Below, one piece after another: positions 24,635 to 24,774 of a stretch of 24,774 nucleotides of DNA. The stretch covers positions 1-24,774 of the forward strand of contig CAZIZT010000006.1 of assembly GCA_964544085.1 (NCBI GenBank), read 5' to 3'. A program made the position numbers and the translations under genes. How positions within the stretch are numbered: the first letter of the stretch is position 1; each line of letters begins with the position of its first letter. The DNA comes from CAZIZT01 sp964544085 (GTDB taxonomy: Bacteria; Campylobacterota_A; Desulfurellia; Desulfurellales; Hippeaceae). The notes beneath the pieces are model-generated. The model made no database searches and was not told where the DNA came from. It saw only the letters and a list, made by a program, of their open reading frames with translations.

Positions 24635-24774
24635 AGAAACCCTTTTTAACACTTTCTCTTGGTTTGCTTTTTTTGGTTTTTTTTGTTGGTACGCTTCCCG
24701 CCGCCACCCTTAGAGTAGGCGGCTTTGTCAAGAATCCCCATGGTGTTGGTGTTGATGAGGTACACATAGACATT
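24631..24774 (+). CDS. Exported protein, N-terminal part (cut by window edge)
   Basis: The frame opens at ATG 24631, overlapping the parB stop (ATGA), and stays open for 48 codons to the end of the window. MKKPFLTLSLGLLFLVFF is a clear signal sequence, with likely cleavage near LPAA-T. The first mature residues, VGGFVKNPHGVGVDEVHIDI, resemble the start of a carboxypeptidase regulatory-like (CarboxypepD_reg) beta domain, in which a G-x-V-x-x-P-x-G-x-G-V-x-x-V pattern is common. The full function cannot be told from this part. GAGAGG lies about eight bases upstream of the start. Confidence 0.75.
   Translation, partial: MKKPFLTLSLGLLFLVFFVGTLPAATLRVGGFVKNPHGVGVDEVHIDI

Noticed and set aside
23089..24774. 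Full 16-bp parS near parAB
   Set aside because: No TGTTTCACGTGAAACA or near match was noticed; only the shortened palindrome was seen.
1..24774. CRISPR array, insertion sequence, prophage, toxin-antitoxin pair or other defence island
   Set aside because: Apart from the HsdR tail, no repeat-spacer pattern, transposase, integrase or defence gene was recognised; the genes are mostly core functions.

Overview
This window reads as a chromosomal segment of a Gram-negative anaerobic bacterium, probably thermophilic. Outer-membrane lipid transport (Mla-type) genes, MurG and a lipoprotein of the Mla/PqiC auxiliary family point to a diderm. An indolepyruvate:ferredoxin oxidoreductase points to anaerobic, ferredoxin-based amino-acid or 2-oxoacid metabolism. 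Frequent AGA/AGG arginine and ATA isoleucine codons, many TTG/GTG starts and nearly gapless packing resemble the sulfur-reducing Desulfurellales (Hippea/Desulfurella). That taxonomic guess comes from memory of gene style, not from a search.

Layout. Bases 1-179 hold the last ~58 codons of a type I restriction endonuclease subunit (HsdR). A 473-bp stretch without a convincing gene follows (180-652), ending in a strong sigma70-like promoter that almost touches the next start codon. From 653 to the window end every gene is on the + strand, and the largest gap is about 65 bp. The order is: a six-TM potassium channel with RCK domains; a phospholipid ABC importer/exporter set (MlaB-MlaE fusion, MlaF, MlaD, auxiliary lipoprotein); QueF (queuosine synthesis); IorA and IorB; ValS; an exported FG-GAP/beta-propeller-like protein; a polysaccharide deacetylase and two glycosyltransferases; an Af1521-like macro-domain protein; LivH, LivM, LivG and LivF (branched-chain amino-acid uptake) without a binding protein; NadK; RecN; MurG; ParA; ParB; and the start of an exported protein cut by the window edge.

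How it works together. The channel and Mla-like block form an envelope module. The propeller protein, deacetylase and glycosyltransferases look like a small surface-glycan module. IorAB (2-oxoacid oxidation), ValS and Liv (branched-chain amino-acid use and uptake) share an amino-acid theme, but their adjacency may only reflect operon packing. MurG-ParA-ParB link cell-wall synthesis and chromosome segregation. From valS to the end, neighbouring genes overlap or are separated by at most 3 bp, so translational coupling is probably widespread.

I see no prophage, IS element, CRISPR array, tRNA or rRNA. The restriction gene end and the non-coding stretch next to it are the only accessory-looking part. 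I did not find a convincing new multi-gene system. The points most worth checking are the near-leaderless promoter at 617-652, the possible ATA start of livH, the MlaB-MlaE fusion, and a parS-arm palindrome inside parB.
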